Shown in pieces: positions 1-6,284 of a stretch of DNA of 10,012 bases (positions within the stretch are counted from its first letter, which is position 1; each line of letters opens with the position of its first letter). The translations under genes were made by a program, and so were the position numbers. The stretch covers positions 1 through 10,012 of the forward strand of contig JAVBKB010000152.1 of the NCBI GenBank assembly GCA_031554275.1. The letters are read 5' to 3'. The notes beneath the pieces are model-generated. The model was not told the origin of the DNA, did not search any database, and was given only the letters and a program-made list of their open reading frames with translations. The stretch is from JAVBKB01 sp031554275. Its GTDB lineage: Bacteria > Bacillota > Bacilli > JARBTR01.

Positions 1-1006
1 TGTTAAGCCAGATGGCACATGGACAGTGGATGTACCAAAACCATTGCAACCAGGCGAAAAAGTGACTGCAATTGTAACAGATTCTTCTGGAAACAAGAGT
101 GACCCAACAACAGTAACCGTTGGCGACACAACAGCACCGACGCCACCAAAAGTAAATCCAGTGAATCCAGGAGACAAAGTGATTACTGGAACAGGTGAGC
201 CAGGAACAACGATTGTTGTCACATTACCAGATGGTACAGAAATAACAACAGTTGTTAAACCAGATGGCACATGGACAATAGATATACCTGGAAACGTTAT
301 ATTGAAACCGGGTGATTCCATCACGGTAGTTAGCGTTGATGGATCAGGAAACAAGAGTGATCCTACTACCATCACTGTCGGACCAAATTCGATTCCAACA
401 GATAAGTTCATTAAAGTACCAAATAAAGTGAAAGTAGTAACAGGTGATATTGTTGACTACACAATGCACAACTTTTTCAATCGTGTAGCAGATGAAGTTA
501 CCAATTTCACAATTGTTGATAATCCACCACAGGGATTGACTTTTATCAACGGAACGTTGCCAGCATTTACGAATGGTGAGGGACTTACTTACAAGGTTCT
601 TTACTCAACCAACACGAAAGCTGATCAAGTGATTAATGGAAGTGTTGATGCTAGTAAACAATTTATCTTCGATGCACCAAGTCTTGCAAATGGGGAGTAT
701 ATCACTGAGATCAAGGTATACTTCGACACAGTTCCAAGAGGATTTGCTGTTGGAGATAAGATCACGTATACCTTTAAGGTTGCGGAAACTGGTCAAAATC
801 AACAATTGGTAAACAAAGGTAAAGTATCGTTTAATTATCATGGTGAGTACTTTGAGTATAAAAATGAGAACGACAGTTCAATTTGTGTAAATGGTGTTGC
901 GATTCCTAAGACTGGAGACAATGCATCTAACTCAATGATGCTTCTGGTCATCCTAGGACTTTCAATTCTCGTGGTAAATGTTAGAAAACACGAAAAGAAC
1001 AGCTAG
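1..1006 (+). CDS. Cell-wall-anchored surface protein with Ig-like repeats, 5'-truncated
   Basis: The gene enters from the left edge; the reading frame starts at base 2 and about 334 residues are visible. Two Ig-like modules of the Big_6 type are seen: the tail of one (to about base 121) and a complete one (about 130-380). Each carries VKPDGTWT and SGNKSDPTT signatures. A further domain of about 160 residues (about 390-890), starting near DKFIKVPNKVKVVTGD, resembles the DUF11/isopeptide-type stalk domains of Gram-positive adhesins. The C-terminus is a cell-wall sorting signal: IPKTG at 902-916, a hydrophobic stretch (MMLLVILGLSILVV), then a basic tail (RKHEK). Sortase would cleave between T and G and link the protein to peptidoglycan. 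IPKTG is a variant of LPxTG. The ligand cannot be told from this part. The N-terminal export signal and binding head lie outside the window. Anchoring is well supported; the domain family names are by recognition only. Confidence 0.9.
   Translation, partial: VKPDGTWTVDVPKPLQPGEKVTAIVTDSSGNKSDPTTVTVGDTTAPTPPKVNPVNPGDKVITGTGEPGTTIVVTLPDGTEITTVVKPDGTWTIDIPGNVILKPGDSITVVSVDGSGNKSDPTTITVGPNSIPTDKFIKVPNKVKVVTGDIVDYTMHNFFNRVADEVTNFTIVDNPPQGLTFINGTLPAFTNGEGLTYKVLYSTNTKADQVINGSVDASKQFIFDAPSLANGEYITEIKVYFDTVPRGFAVGDKITYTFKVAETGQNQQLVNKGKVSFNYHGEYFEYKNENDSSICVNGVAIPKTGDNASNSMMLLVILGLSILVVNVRKHEKNS
2..277 (+). repeat. Tandem Ig-like module repeat, period about 252-258 bp
   Basis: The 24 bases encoding VKPDGTWT at 2-25 recur at 254-277 with one mismatch, a period of 252 bp (84 residues). 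A second shared block, GGAAACAAGAGTGA, lies at 89 and 347, a period of 258 bp because the second module is two residues longer. High nucleotide identity between modules suggests recent duplication or ongoing recombination in the surface protein gene. More copies probably lie upstream of the window. Confidence 0.75.
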
Positions 1007-1113
1007 GAATCTCTTGATAGTGAAGAGGTATGCAACATGGTAGATAGAATGAGTTCTTAAGGAAGTCATTTAAACTACTAGGCAACAAAGATAAGTTGGC
1101 AGATTCATGTCGA

Positions 1114-1160
1114 AAAAACTCCAGAAAAACCTGATTTTTAGGTTGTTTCTGGAGTTTTTC
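1114..1160 (+). terminator. Rho-independent terminator after the surface protein gene
   Basis: The left arm 1114-1132 (AAAAACTCCAGAAAAACCT) pairs with 1140-1159 across a 7-base loop, with one bulged base (G1145). The right arm ends in TTTTT and the left arm begins with AAAAA, so it could stop transcription in both directions. It isolates the surface protein gene from the downstream cluster. The rest of the 1007-1403 spacer holds no gene that I can support, only the promoter elements listed separately. Confidence 0.85.
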
Positions 1161-1225
1161 TATGCGGAAGATTGAAGGGGCGAAGAAGCACCATTGATCT
1201 AATCTAATCGAGAATTAATGTCTGT

Positions 1226-1253
1226 TTGCTATATTGAAAGGATATTGTATAAT
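1226..1253 (+). promoter_or_regulatory. Candidate sigma-A promoter (distal) of the Asp-box protein gene
   Basis: TTGCTA (1226-1231) and a perfect TATAAT (1248-1253) are separated by 16 bp. Transcription from here would give a leader of about 160 nt before the ATG at 1419. It lies upstream of the 11-bp direct repeats, so the gene may have a basal and a regulated promoter. The -35 box matches consensus at four of six positions. Confidence 0.45.
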
Positions 1254-1332
1254 CGATTCAAGAAATTCAACTGAGATGATAGGCAGACAAAAATGAAGCC
1301 CGCAGAAATTTTTAAAAGTTTTAAAAAAAATA

Positions 1333-1369
1333 TTCATTAAAGGTTCGTTAAAGGTCTTGTGGTTATGAT
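1333..1369 (+). promoter_or_regulatory. Regulated promoter with tandem 11-bp OmpR/PhoB-type operator
   Basis: TTCATTAAAGG (1333-1343) is followed directly by TTCGTTAAAGG (1344-1354), two 11-bp direct repeats differing at one base. A -10-like TATGAT lies at 1364-1369, nine bases after the second repeat, and no recognisable -35 hexamer exists at the right distance. In PhoB/OmpR-family activation, tandem half-sites with 11-bp period replace the -35 box about 10 bp upstream of -10, which is what is seen here. The gene downstream is the secreted repeat protein, followed by an OmpR-type regulator gene. A short inverted repeat GTAAG...CTTAC (1376-1392) sits near the predicted transcript start. That the neighbouring regulator binds here is inference. 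Confidence 0.6.
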
Positions 1370-1418
1370 GAGAGTGTAAGGTAACTACTTACATAAAAAA
1401 ATCATGGAGGTTCGTAGT

Positions 1419-2186
1419 ATGAAGACTGAAATTAAATCGATGCTAGATACAACAAAAAAGAAGGCAATGGTAGCTGCGGCATGTGGCACATTGATAATCG
1501 GTATAAGTGCTGGTGCTGTGTATGCATCCAATAATACAAGCACAGAAAAGCCGGAAGCAAACTATATGGTCATTCAAGGCAAGCAAGCTTCTGACGGTGA
1601 AAAGTCATTGGTGAAGAACGAAAATGGTGTGATCACTCATTCAACGGATGATGGTCAAACGTGGATTTCAGGCGCACCTGAGGGCGCAGTAATTTCAGAG
1701 AATGCTAATGATCTTCCCCCGTTACCTGAGGGCGCTAAGAGCCTGATGGTTAAAGATATTGATGGAAAAAAGCAATACTCAACGGATGGCGGGAAAACAT
1801 GGAGTGAACAAGCTCCTGAAGGCGTAGAGACCATAATTGAAGATGGTAAGTCTACAACAAGCATGGGTGGACTTCCCCCGATTCCTGCATTGAAAGAAGG
1901 TAGTGGACTTCACACCAGTAGCGTTTTGAAAAAAGATATTGATGGCAAATCACAATATTCAACTGATGGTGGGAACACTTGGAGCGATCAAGCACCTGAG
2001 GGGATTCCTGCACCAGGCGAAGAACCGCCAGCTGGCGCTGGTTTCATGGCGAAAAATGAGAATGGCAAAATGTCTTACTCAACTGATGGTGGTCAAACAT
2101 GGAGCGACAAAGCACCAGATGGTATGACAATCACAACCAGCCCAGATGGCAAAACAGATATCAAAATGTCAAAAAGCGATCTATAG
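1419..2186 (+). CDS. Secreted protein with four Asp-box-like (BNR) repeats
   Basis: Encodes 255 residues. ATG 1419 is chosen over ATG 1404 because GGAGG at 1406-1410 lies 8 bases before it; the upstream ATG overlaps this ribosome site. The N-terminus is a Sec signal peptide: basic KKK, a hydrophobic core (residues 17-33), and a probable signal peptidase I site after VYA (Ala36). The mature part has four copies of a 24-residue unit of the form K-(N/D)-x-(N/D)-G...YSTDGGxTWS...APEG. Their STD(D/G)GxTW cores are at residues 75-82, 121-128, 181-188 and 221-228, joined by Pro/Gly-rich linkers. SxDxGxTW is the Asp-box motif found in sialidases and other beta-propeller or extracellular proteins, but four copies in a protein this small do not make a complete sialidase. 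No catalytic residues or cell-wall anchor are seen. It sits between its own promoter and terminator, upstream of a two-component pair. I do not recognise a named homologue; the function is unknown. Confidence 0.88.
   Translation: MKTEIKSMLDTTKKKAMVAAACGTLIIGISAGAVYASNNTSTEKPEANYMVIQGKQASDGEKSLVKNENGVITHSTDDGQTWISGAPEGAVISENANDLPPLPEGAKSLMVKDIDGKKQYSTDGGKTWSEQAPEGVETIIEDGKSTTSMGGLPPIPALKEGSGLHTSSVLKKDIDGKSQYSTDGGNTWSDQAPEGIPAPGEEPPAGAGFMAKNENGKMSYSTDGGQTWSDKAPDGMTITTSPDGKTDIKMSKSDL
1614..2123 (+). repeat. Four in-frame 72-bp repeats encoding the Asp-box units
   Basis: The units lie at 1614-1685, 1752-1823, 1932-2003 and 2052-2123. All encode 24 residues with an invariant STD, G, TW and AP pattern, separated by linkers of 22, 36 and 16 residues. 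Units 2-4 are closely similar (YSTDGG-x-TWS). Unit 1 has diverged (HSTDDGQTWISG). Confidence 0.85.
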
Positions 2187-2210
2187 TTTTCAAATCAACA
2201 AGTTTTCACA

Positions 2211-2260
2211 AAAAGTCTTCAACAAACAAGCGCCTGCTCATTTGTTGAAGACCGTTTTTA
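2211..2260 (+). terminator. Rho-independent terminator after the Asp-box protein gene
   Basis: A perfect 12-bp stem joins GTCTTCAACAAA (2215-2226) and TTTGTTGAAGAC (2241-2252) across a 14-base loop that can form a small inner AGC/GCT stem. CGTTTTTA follows. It should separate most transcription of the secreted protein from the two-component genes. I found no convincing promoter between it and 2404; a direct repeat TTCTATATT occurs at 2325 and 2351. Confidence 0.8.
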
Positions 2261-2403
2261 TCACTTCTGTTTTAAAATATGAAAAATGTTGGAGTGCTTG
2301 GCGAAAGAGCAACGGCACAAATGCTTCTATATTAAATAGTCAAGAAGATTTTCTATATTTGAAAACAGAAACAACTACAAAAATAGGCTAGCGAGGATTA
2401 GTA

Positions 2404-3102
2404 ATGAGAGTTCTAATGGTTGAAGACGAGCTATACATGGCAGAAGCTATTGCACAGGTTTTGAAAAAGAATCATTACAGTGTAGATTTGGCAGCTGACG
2501 GCGAGTTCGGCCTTGATTGCGGATTGACTGGCATCTATGACATGATTATTCTTGATATCATGTTACCCAAGTTAGATGGCATTAGCGTCTTGAAAAAGCT
2601 ACGCGAAAATAGCATAGAAACACCAGTGATTTTGCTAACGGCAAGAGGCAGTATTGAAGACAAAATTCATGGTCTAGATTGTGGCGCAGACGATTATCTC
2701 GCAAAACCATTTCATACCGATGAGTTACTTGCTAGGCTGCGGGCGCTTGGGCGAAGAAAAGCAGAACTCATTCAAGATGGCATTCTTAAATATGGTGATG
2801 TCTCACTCAATCCAAATCAACTTCAGTTGTGTTGCAACAATAGTGAAGGGATACAGCTGACATTGAAAGAAACACAACTGTTAGAATTGCTCATTACCCG
2901 AAAAAATAGAATTAATTCAAAAGAGGCAATTATTGAAAAGCTATGGGGCTATGACTCTGATGCTGATGACAGCCATGTGGAAGTGCAAATCTCTTTTTTA
3001 CGAAAAAAACTCAAGCAGCTGGAGTCTGGTGTATTCATCAGCACAGTTCGAGGCGCTGGTTATATTTTGAAATGCGATAAGGATGAGACGTCAGATGTTT
3101 AA
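2404..3102 (+). CDS. OmpR/PhoB-family response regulator
   Basis: The protein has 232 residues, typical for the family. ATG 2404 has GAGG 7 bases upstream (2393-2396). The N-terminal receiver domain (about 1-115) has the acidic pair E7/D8, the phospho-acceptor D51 in LDIMLP, T79 and K101 in AKPF. The C-terminal winged-helix DNA-binding domain (about 128-226) ends with the family signature VRGAGYILK. On phosphorylation by its kinase it should dimerise and bind tandem direct repeats. The kinase gene overlaps its 3' end, so the two are translated as a pair. The likely nearby target is the 11-bp direct repeat at 1333-1354. The signal sensed is unknown. The family assignment is secure; a specific orthologue name is not. 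Confidence 0.95.
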   Translation: MRVLMVEDELYMAEAIAQVLKKNHYSVDLAADGEFGLDCGLTGIYDMIILDIMLPKLDGISVLKKLRENSIETPVILLTARGSIEDKIHGLDCGADDYLAKPFHTDELLARLRALGRRKAELIQDGILKYGDVSLNPNQLQLCCNNSEGIQLTLKETQLLELLITRKNRINSKEAIIEKLWGYDSDADDSHVEVQISFLRKKLKQLESGVFISTVRGAGYILKCDKDETSDV

Positions 3103-4441
3103 AAAACTACGAAATCAATTTCTCATACTCAATATGACGATCATTTCACTAGTGATGATTGTAGCTTTTGCGATCGTCTATTTCACGACGTATAGCAACA
3201 TTCAAGCAGAGAACAGAAGTAAGCTGGAGATGAGATCTGGCAAACAAATTAGCATTGAGGGATCAAGCGCTCCTAGATTCACAAACACGATTGACCCCGA
3301 TCTCGATCCAAACAAAGGAGGTTTGGAAAAGCATGATTCTATGACAAATATTGTTACGCAACAAATTTCATCAGAGGATACTCTCTCTTTTGACATTGAA
3401 GTGGATGCAAAGGGAAAGATTCTATCAACCCATACAGTCTTTTCAGACATAACACCAGAAACATATCAACAAGCTACAGAAATTGCGTTGAAAAATCCCA
3501 AAAGCACAAAAGCAATTACGTTAAATGGGCGGCAATGGCAGTATGCGTTAACGAGCATGAAGACTGACATTTATCAAAACGGTGTGCTGCAAACAATTGA
3601 CGACGGAAGCACCCAAATTAGATTTCTCGATGTAACGGAATCGAAGAAAACATTGGCGAAGCTACTACAAACCTTAGGCGGTGTGGGACTGCTCATGCTA
3701 TTAGTGATTTTCCTCTTTAGCTATTACTTTGCTAACAGAGCGATCAAACCAATTGCTGTCGCATGGGATAAGCAGAAGCAATTCGTGGCCGATGCTTCAC
3801 ACGAACTGAAGACACCGCTTGCAATTATCAATGCAAACTGCGATGCTATTACGACTAATCCAGAAGAAACCATTCAGAGTCAGAAGAAATGGTTTGATTA
3901 TATCAGAATCGGTTCTGACCGGATGGCAAAATTGATAAACGATCTCCTGACATTGACAAGACTCGAAGAGGTCAACACTATTATTAGTAAGAACCCCTTC
4001 AACTTGAGCAAGGAGATTACAGATATTGCACTGGCTTTGGAAGCAGTCATGATAGACAAAAAAATCTGCTTCTCCGCGTCAATAGAACCAGACATTATTG
4101 TAGAAAGTGATGCTGAAAGGTTCAAACAGTTGGTCACCATTCTTTTTGACAATGCCATCAAATATACGAATGAAGCTGGACAAATCGAACTTTCTCTCAT
4201 GAAAGGAAAACGCCAAGCAGTATTTTCAATAAAAAACACTGGTAAAGGAATTACCCAACAGGATCTGCCGAAGATTTTTGATCGTTTCTATCGATCTGAT
4301 CCTGCTAGAGCTGAAAAAACAGGTGGCTATGGACTTGGCTTATCGATCGCCAAAATGATTGTTGAGCAATTAGGCGGGAAAATTAATGTGGAGAGCATCG
4401 AAAATAAATATACTGTTTTCACAGTGCATGTTGGATTATAA
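3095..4441 (+). CDS. Membrane sensor histidine kinase, partner of the response regulator
   Basis: Encodes 448 residues from ATG 3095. ATG 3083 is also in frame (452 residues) but has AAGG immediately abutting it. From 3095 the same AAGG (3079-3082) is 12 bases away, so I prefer 3095, though both are possible. The gene overlaps the regulator by 8 bp (or 20). Order: transmembrane helix 1 (about 8-31), an extracytoplasmic sensor region of about 155 residues without a recognised fold, transmembrane helix 2 (about 190-213), then a short linker rather than a clear HAMP domain. The HisKA H-box SHELKTPL follows with the phosphorylated His236. The ATPase domain has the N-box (LFDNAIKYTN), a G1 box NTGKG, and G2 GYGLGL. 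The first G1 residue is Asn rather than the usual Asp, a variant seen in many kinases of this kind. It probably autophosphorylates and passes phosphate to D51 of the regulator. Confidence 0.94.
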   Translation: MFKKLRNQFLILNMTIISLVMIVAFAIVYFTTYSNIQAENRSKLEMRSGKQISIEGSSAPRFTNTIDPDLDPNKGGLEKHDSMTNIVTQQISSEDTLSFDIEVDAKGKILSTHTVFSDITPETYQQATEIALKNPKSTKAITLNGRQWQYALTSMKTDIYQNGVLQTIDDGSTQIRFLDVTESKKTLAKLLQTLGGVGLLMLLVIFLFSYYFANRAIKPIAVAWDKQKQFVADASHELKTPLAIINANCDAITTNPEETIQSQKKWFDYIRIGSDRMAKLINDLLTLTRLEEVNTIISKNPFNLSKEITDIALALEAVMIDKKICFSASIEPDIIVESDAERFKQLVTILFDNAIKYTNEAGQIELSLMKGKRQAVFSIKNTGKGITQQDLPKIFDRFYRSDPARAEKTGGYGLGLSIAKMIVEQLGGKINVESIENKYTVFTVHVGL

Positions 4442-4515
4442 GGAAGTATGTGGGGAAATAAAAAAGCAACCACCAACGAATTGTTGCGTTACTTGGGTGA
4501 TATGCCTATTGAATG

Positions 4516-4543
4516 GACGATGTTTGCGCATTGTCTTTTTTTT
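4516..4543 (+). terminator. Rho-independent terminator after the two-component operon
   Basis: GACGATG (4516-4522) pairs with CATTGTC (4529-4535), with one G-T wobble and a 6-base loop, followed by eight T residues (4536-4543). It lies 74 bases after the kinase stop codon. Confidence 0.7.
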
Positions 4544-4562
4544 GTAATATGCGTATTACAAA
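4541..4562 (+). promoter_or_regulatory. Perfect 9-bp palindrome with 4-base centre, possible operator
   Basis: TTTGTAATA (4541-4549) and TATTACAAA (4554-4562) are exact inverted repeats around TGCG. No T-run follows on either strand, so it is not a terminator itself, although it abuts the T-tract of the kinase terminator. A consensus-like TTGACA follows at 4568-4573 but no good -10 box is found behind it. The rest of 4563-4732 shows no gene or other structure that I can support. Confidence 0.4.
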
Positions 4563-4732
4563 GGTTATTGACATTCTATCGGCTAAGCCTTTAGCTCAGA
4601 TGGAAATCGTATGAAAAGCTATGTGATTATTCAGAGTGAAAGCTGTTGATACAAAAGGATTTTCCAATCATTCAAAATCGCTTGAACTCCAGTATGCGAT
4701 GGTTGTTACTTGTCAAAAATGATTCGGATCAA

Positions 4733-5071
4733 TTATTCTTTAGTTTCTGTGTGGAGAAGTTTCACAAGTGTGCGAATGACTCTCTTCTTTTCTGGTGAAA
4801 GAGCATTGAAATCAGATAAGTATGAGCTGTTCTGCTCTTGTGCTATGGTAGCACCATGTGGACTTGGGTAGCGATCTTCCAATCCAACCAAATAGTTAGC
4901 GGTCACATCGTAAAGCTCCGCCATTGCACGAATTTGATCAGGGATGGGAGAAGTAACATTTCTTTCATATCTTGAAAGCTGCGAGCTGGTAATATTGAGC
5001 ATAGCTGCCGCATCCTTCTGCCACATGTCTTTCTTTTCACGAGCGGTTCTGAGTCTTTCACCGAAATTCAT
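4733..5071 (-). CDS. XRE-family (Cro/CI-type) transcriptional regulator
   Basis: The protein has 112 residues. ATG is at 5071-5069 on the minus strand, with GGAGGG (5080-5075) about 4 bases upstream. An HTH_3 domain covers about residues 6-62: the opening FGERLRTAREKK, recognition helix around SSQLSRYERN, and the closing YDVTANYLVGLEDR typical of short Xre repressors. The C-terminal 45 residues are charged and probably mediate dimerisation. It is divergent from cwlD across a 228-bp spacer full of GCAA-type half-sites, some overlapping its own candidate promoter, so autoregulation is likely. No toxin, phage gene or peptidase partner is adjacent. The regulated genes are unknown. Confidence 0.92.
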   Translation of the reverse strand: MNFGERLRTAREKKDMWQKDAAAMLNITSSQLSRYERNVTSPIPDQIRAMAELYDVTANYLVGLEDRYPSPHGATIAQEQNSSYLSDFNALSPEKKRVIRTLVKLLHTETKE

Positions 5072-5116
5072 AAGCCCTCCAGAAAATATAAATTAACCTT
5101 CTAGAAGTATATGTTT

Positions 5117-5223
5117 AATTGCAGAAAATGATATTGAAAATCGCAAATAATGCAATAAAATTTTATAATTGCAAAAACCGCAATTTTTCATGCGGCAAAC
5201 TAGATTTTTTTCATAAAATGCAA
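5117..5223. promoter_or_regulatory. Cluster of GCAA/TTGC half-sites between the XRE gene and cwlD
   Basis: GCAA or TTGC occurs at 5119, 5143, 5152, 5169/5171, 5180, 5195 and 5220 in very AT-rich DNA. Two forms of order are visible. AATTGC (5167-5172) and GCAATT (5180-5185) form a perfect inverted repeat with a 7-base centre. Also GCAAA(N4)GCAAT occurs twice, at 5143 and 5171, 28 bp apart. The natural candidate binder is the adjacent XRE protein. This is inference from position and repetition. Confidence 0.4.
5128..5155 (-). promoter_or_regulatory. Candidate promoter of the XRE regulator gene
   Basis: Reading the minus strand, TTGCAT (5155-5150) and TATCAT (5133-5128) are 16 bp apart, leading toward the ATG at 5071. 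The -35 box contains one of the GCAA half-sites and another lies in the spacer, so a bound repressor would block it. I found no equally good promoter for cwlD on the plus strand; TTGACT at 5249-5254 lacks a well-spaced -10 box. Confidence 0.4.
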
Positions 5224-5299
5224 TTTTCAAACAAAATGTACTAACATGTTGACTTGTCCAGTATTCTAATTCGTAACATATTGATTTGGTGGTGCTGAT

Positions 5300-5998
5300 A
5301 TGCATGGTAAAAAACGTTTCATAATAGTAATCGCAATTATTGTTTTGCTCACAGGGATGATTGTCAGAAAACCAATCACAGAGACTTGGAAATCCTGGGG
5401 GTTGCCATTAAGTGGACGCGTGATTGTAATAGATCCAGGTCACGGCGGACCTGATGGCGGAGCCGATGCCGAGGGTATTCAGGAAAAGGAGATCACCCTA
5501 AAAATTTCGCTAATGCTGAGGGATTATTTGCAAGAGCAAGGTGCCATTGTCATCATGATTCGCGAGACAGACACTGATCTGGCACCTAAAAATTTAAAAG
5601 GGCTTAGTAAACGTAAAAATGAAGACTTAGAAACACGAGTGAATATTGCCAATAATTCCGATACGGACCTGTTCATCAGTATTCATTTGAATGCAATGGA
5701 GGATACCAGATGGCATGGGGCACAGATTTTCTACAACGGGAAAGATGAAAGTAACAAGAGATTTGCCGGATTACTTCAAAACGAACTGAAAAGCGTTCTT
5801 GGCAATACCGAGCGTGGGATTCGTGAAAACAAGGATTTGTTCATTCTACGGAGTATAGATGTGCCTGGCGCACTAGCGGAAGTAGGGTTTCTATCGAATG
5901 ATGCGGAAAGACAAGAACTACAAAATAAGAAGTACCAAAAGAAAATTGCTTTTGCTTTGTATGGTGGTATTAGTAAGTTCTTTGCAGAAGCTGAGTGA
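5300..5998 (+). CDS. cwlD: N-acetylmuramoyl-L-alanine amidase, CwlD-like
   Basis: Encodes 232 residues, close to the 237 of B. subtilis CwlD. ATG 5300 has GGTGGTG (5288-5294) 5 bases upstream. An N-terminal signal or anchor helix (about 6-22) places the enzyme outside the membrane. The Amidase_3 domain (about 41-228) is complete: zinc ligands His48 (DPGHGG), Glu62 (QEKE) and His129 (ISIHLNA), with catalytic Glu194 (LAEVGF). The enzyme removes the peptide from muramic acid. In Bacillus, CwlD does so with PdaA to make the muramic-delta-lactam of spore cortex. The next genes, mrp/salA and kbaA, match the Bacillus order and support the name. If the organism does not sporulate, it may instead be a vegetative or relic amidase; the enzyme class is secure. 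Confidence 0.92.
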   Translation: MHGKKRFIIVIAIIVLLTGMIVRKPITETWKSWGLPLSGRVIVIDPGHGGPDGGADAEGIQEKEITLKISLMLRDYLQEQGAIVIMIRETDTDLAPKNLKGLSKRKNEDLETRVNIANNSDTDLFISIHLNAMEDTRWHGAQIFYNGKDESNKRFAGLLQNELKSVLGNTERGIRENKDLFILRSIDVPGALAEVGFLSNDAERQELQNKKYQKKIAFALYGGISKFFAEAE

Positions 5999-6258
5999 TC
6001 AGAATGATCTGGTACTTGAAAGGTGACTGTATCTACGAAGGCGAGTGATCGAGCTACCGAAAACAATAGCTGCGGAAGTAGTGCTGAACCACCAGAACCC
6101 GGAACTACATGTACGAAAGCCTAGCGCCAGACCACAAGAAACCAGAAACATATCTACATAAGAAACATAATTACATTTACACAGATAACCTCCGATCCAA
6201 TACTCAAAAATTGATCTGCCAAACCGCTGTTCAAATTGGTTAATGTGATACTTTTATA
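5999..6258. other. Spacer between cwlD and mrp without a supported gene
   Basis: No ribosome site with a plausible open frame is seen, and no terminator follows cwlD. The first part (about 6001-6130) is about 47% G+C, richer than the other spacers here, then the sequence becomes AT-rich toward the mrp promoter. GAGTGATC occurs twice (5993 and 6043). It may be a decayed coding segment, but I can match it to nothing. Confidence 0.4.
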
Positions 6259-6280
6259 TGTTATACTTGGGCATATAACA
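6259..6280 (+). promoter_or_regulatory. Extended -10 promoter of mrp/salA inside an inverted repeat
   Basis: TGTTATACT (6259-6267) is an extended -10 element (TG-N-TATACT); upstream -35 candidates are weak. The same bases start a perfect inverted repeat TGTTATA (6259-6265), 8-base centre, TATAACA (6274-6280). A dimeric repressor bound there would cover the -10 box and the transcript start. The binder is unknown. Confidence 0.5.
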
Positions 6281-6284
6281 ATCA

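Noticed and set aside
1433..1520. Cysteine near the N-terminus of the Asp-box protein as a lipobox
   Set aside because: The cysteine lies at the start of the hydrophobic core, not after it. A signal peptidase I site after VYA fits better.
1419..2186. Calling the Asp-box protein a sialidase
   Set aside because: Only the Asp-box motif is present; the arginine triad and other catalytic residues, and the length of a sialidase domain, are missing.
2146..2391. 81-codon plus-strand frame overlapping the Asp-box gene end
   Set aside because: It runs through the strong terminator at 2211-2260, overlaps the repeat gene in another phase, and has no ribosome site.
4590..4612. TAGCTCAGATGG, resembling a tRNA D-arm
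   Set aside because: No closing D-stem, anticodon arm or T-arm can be folded around it, so it is a chance match.
5093..5305. 70-codon minus-strand frame in the XRE-cwlD spacer
   Set aside because: It covers the repeated half-site region and the cwlD ribosome site, has no ribosome site of its own, and reads through AT-rich regulatory DNA.
6023..6124. 33-codon GTG frame in the cwlD-mrp spacer
   Set aside because: There is no convincing ribosome site, it is low in hydrophobic residues, and no similarity is recognised.
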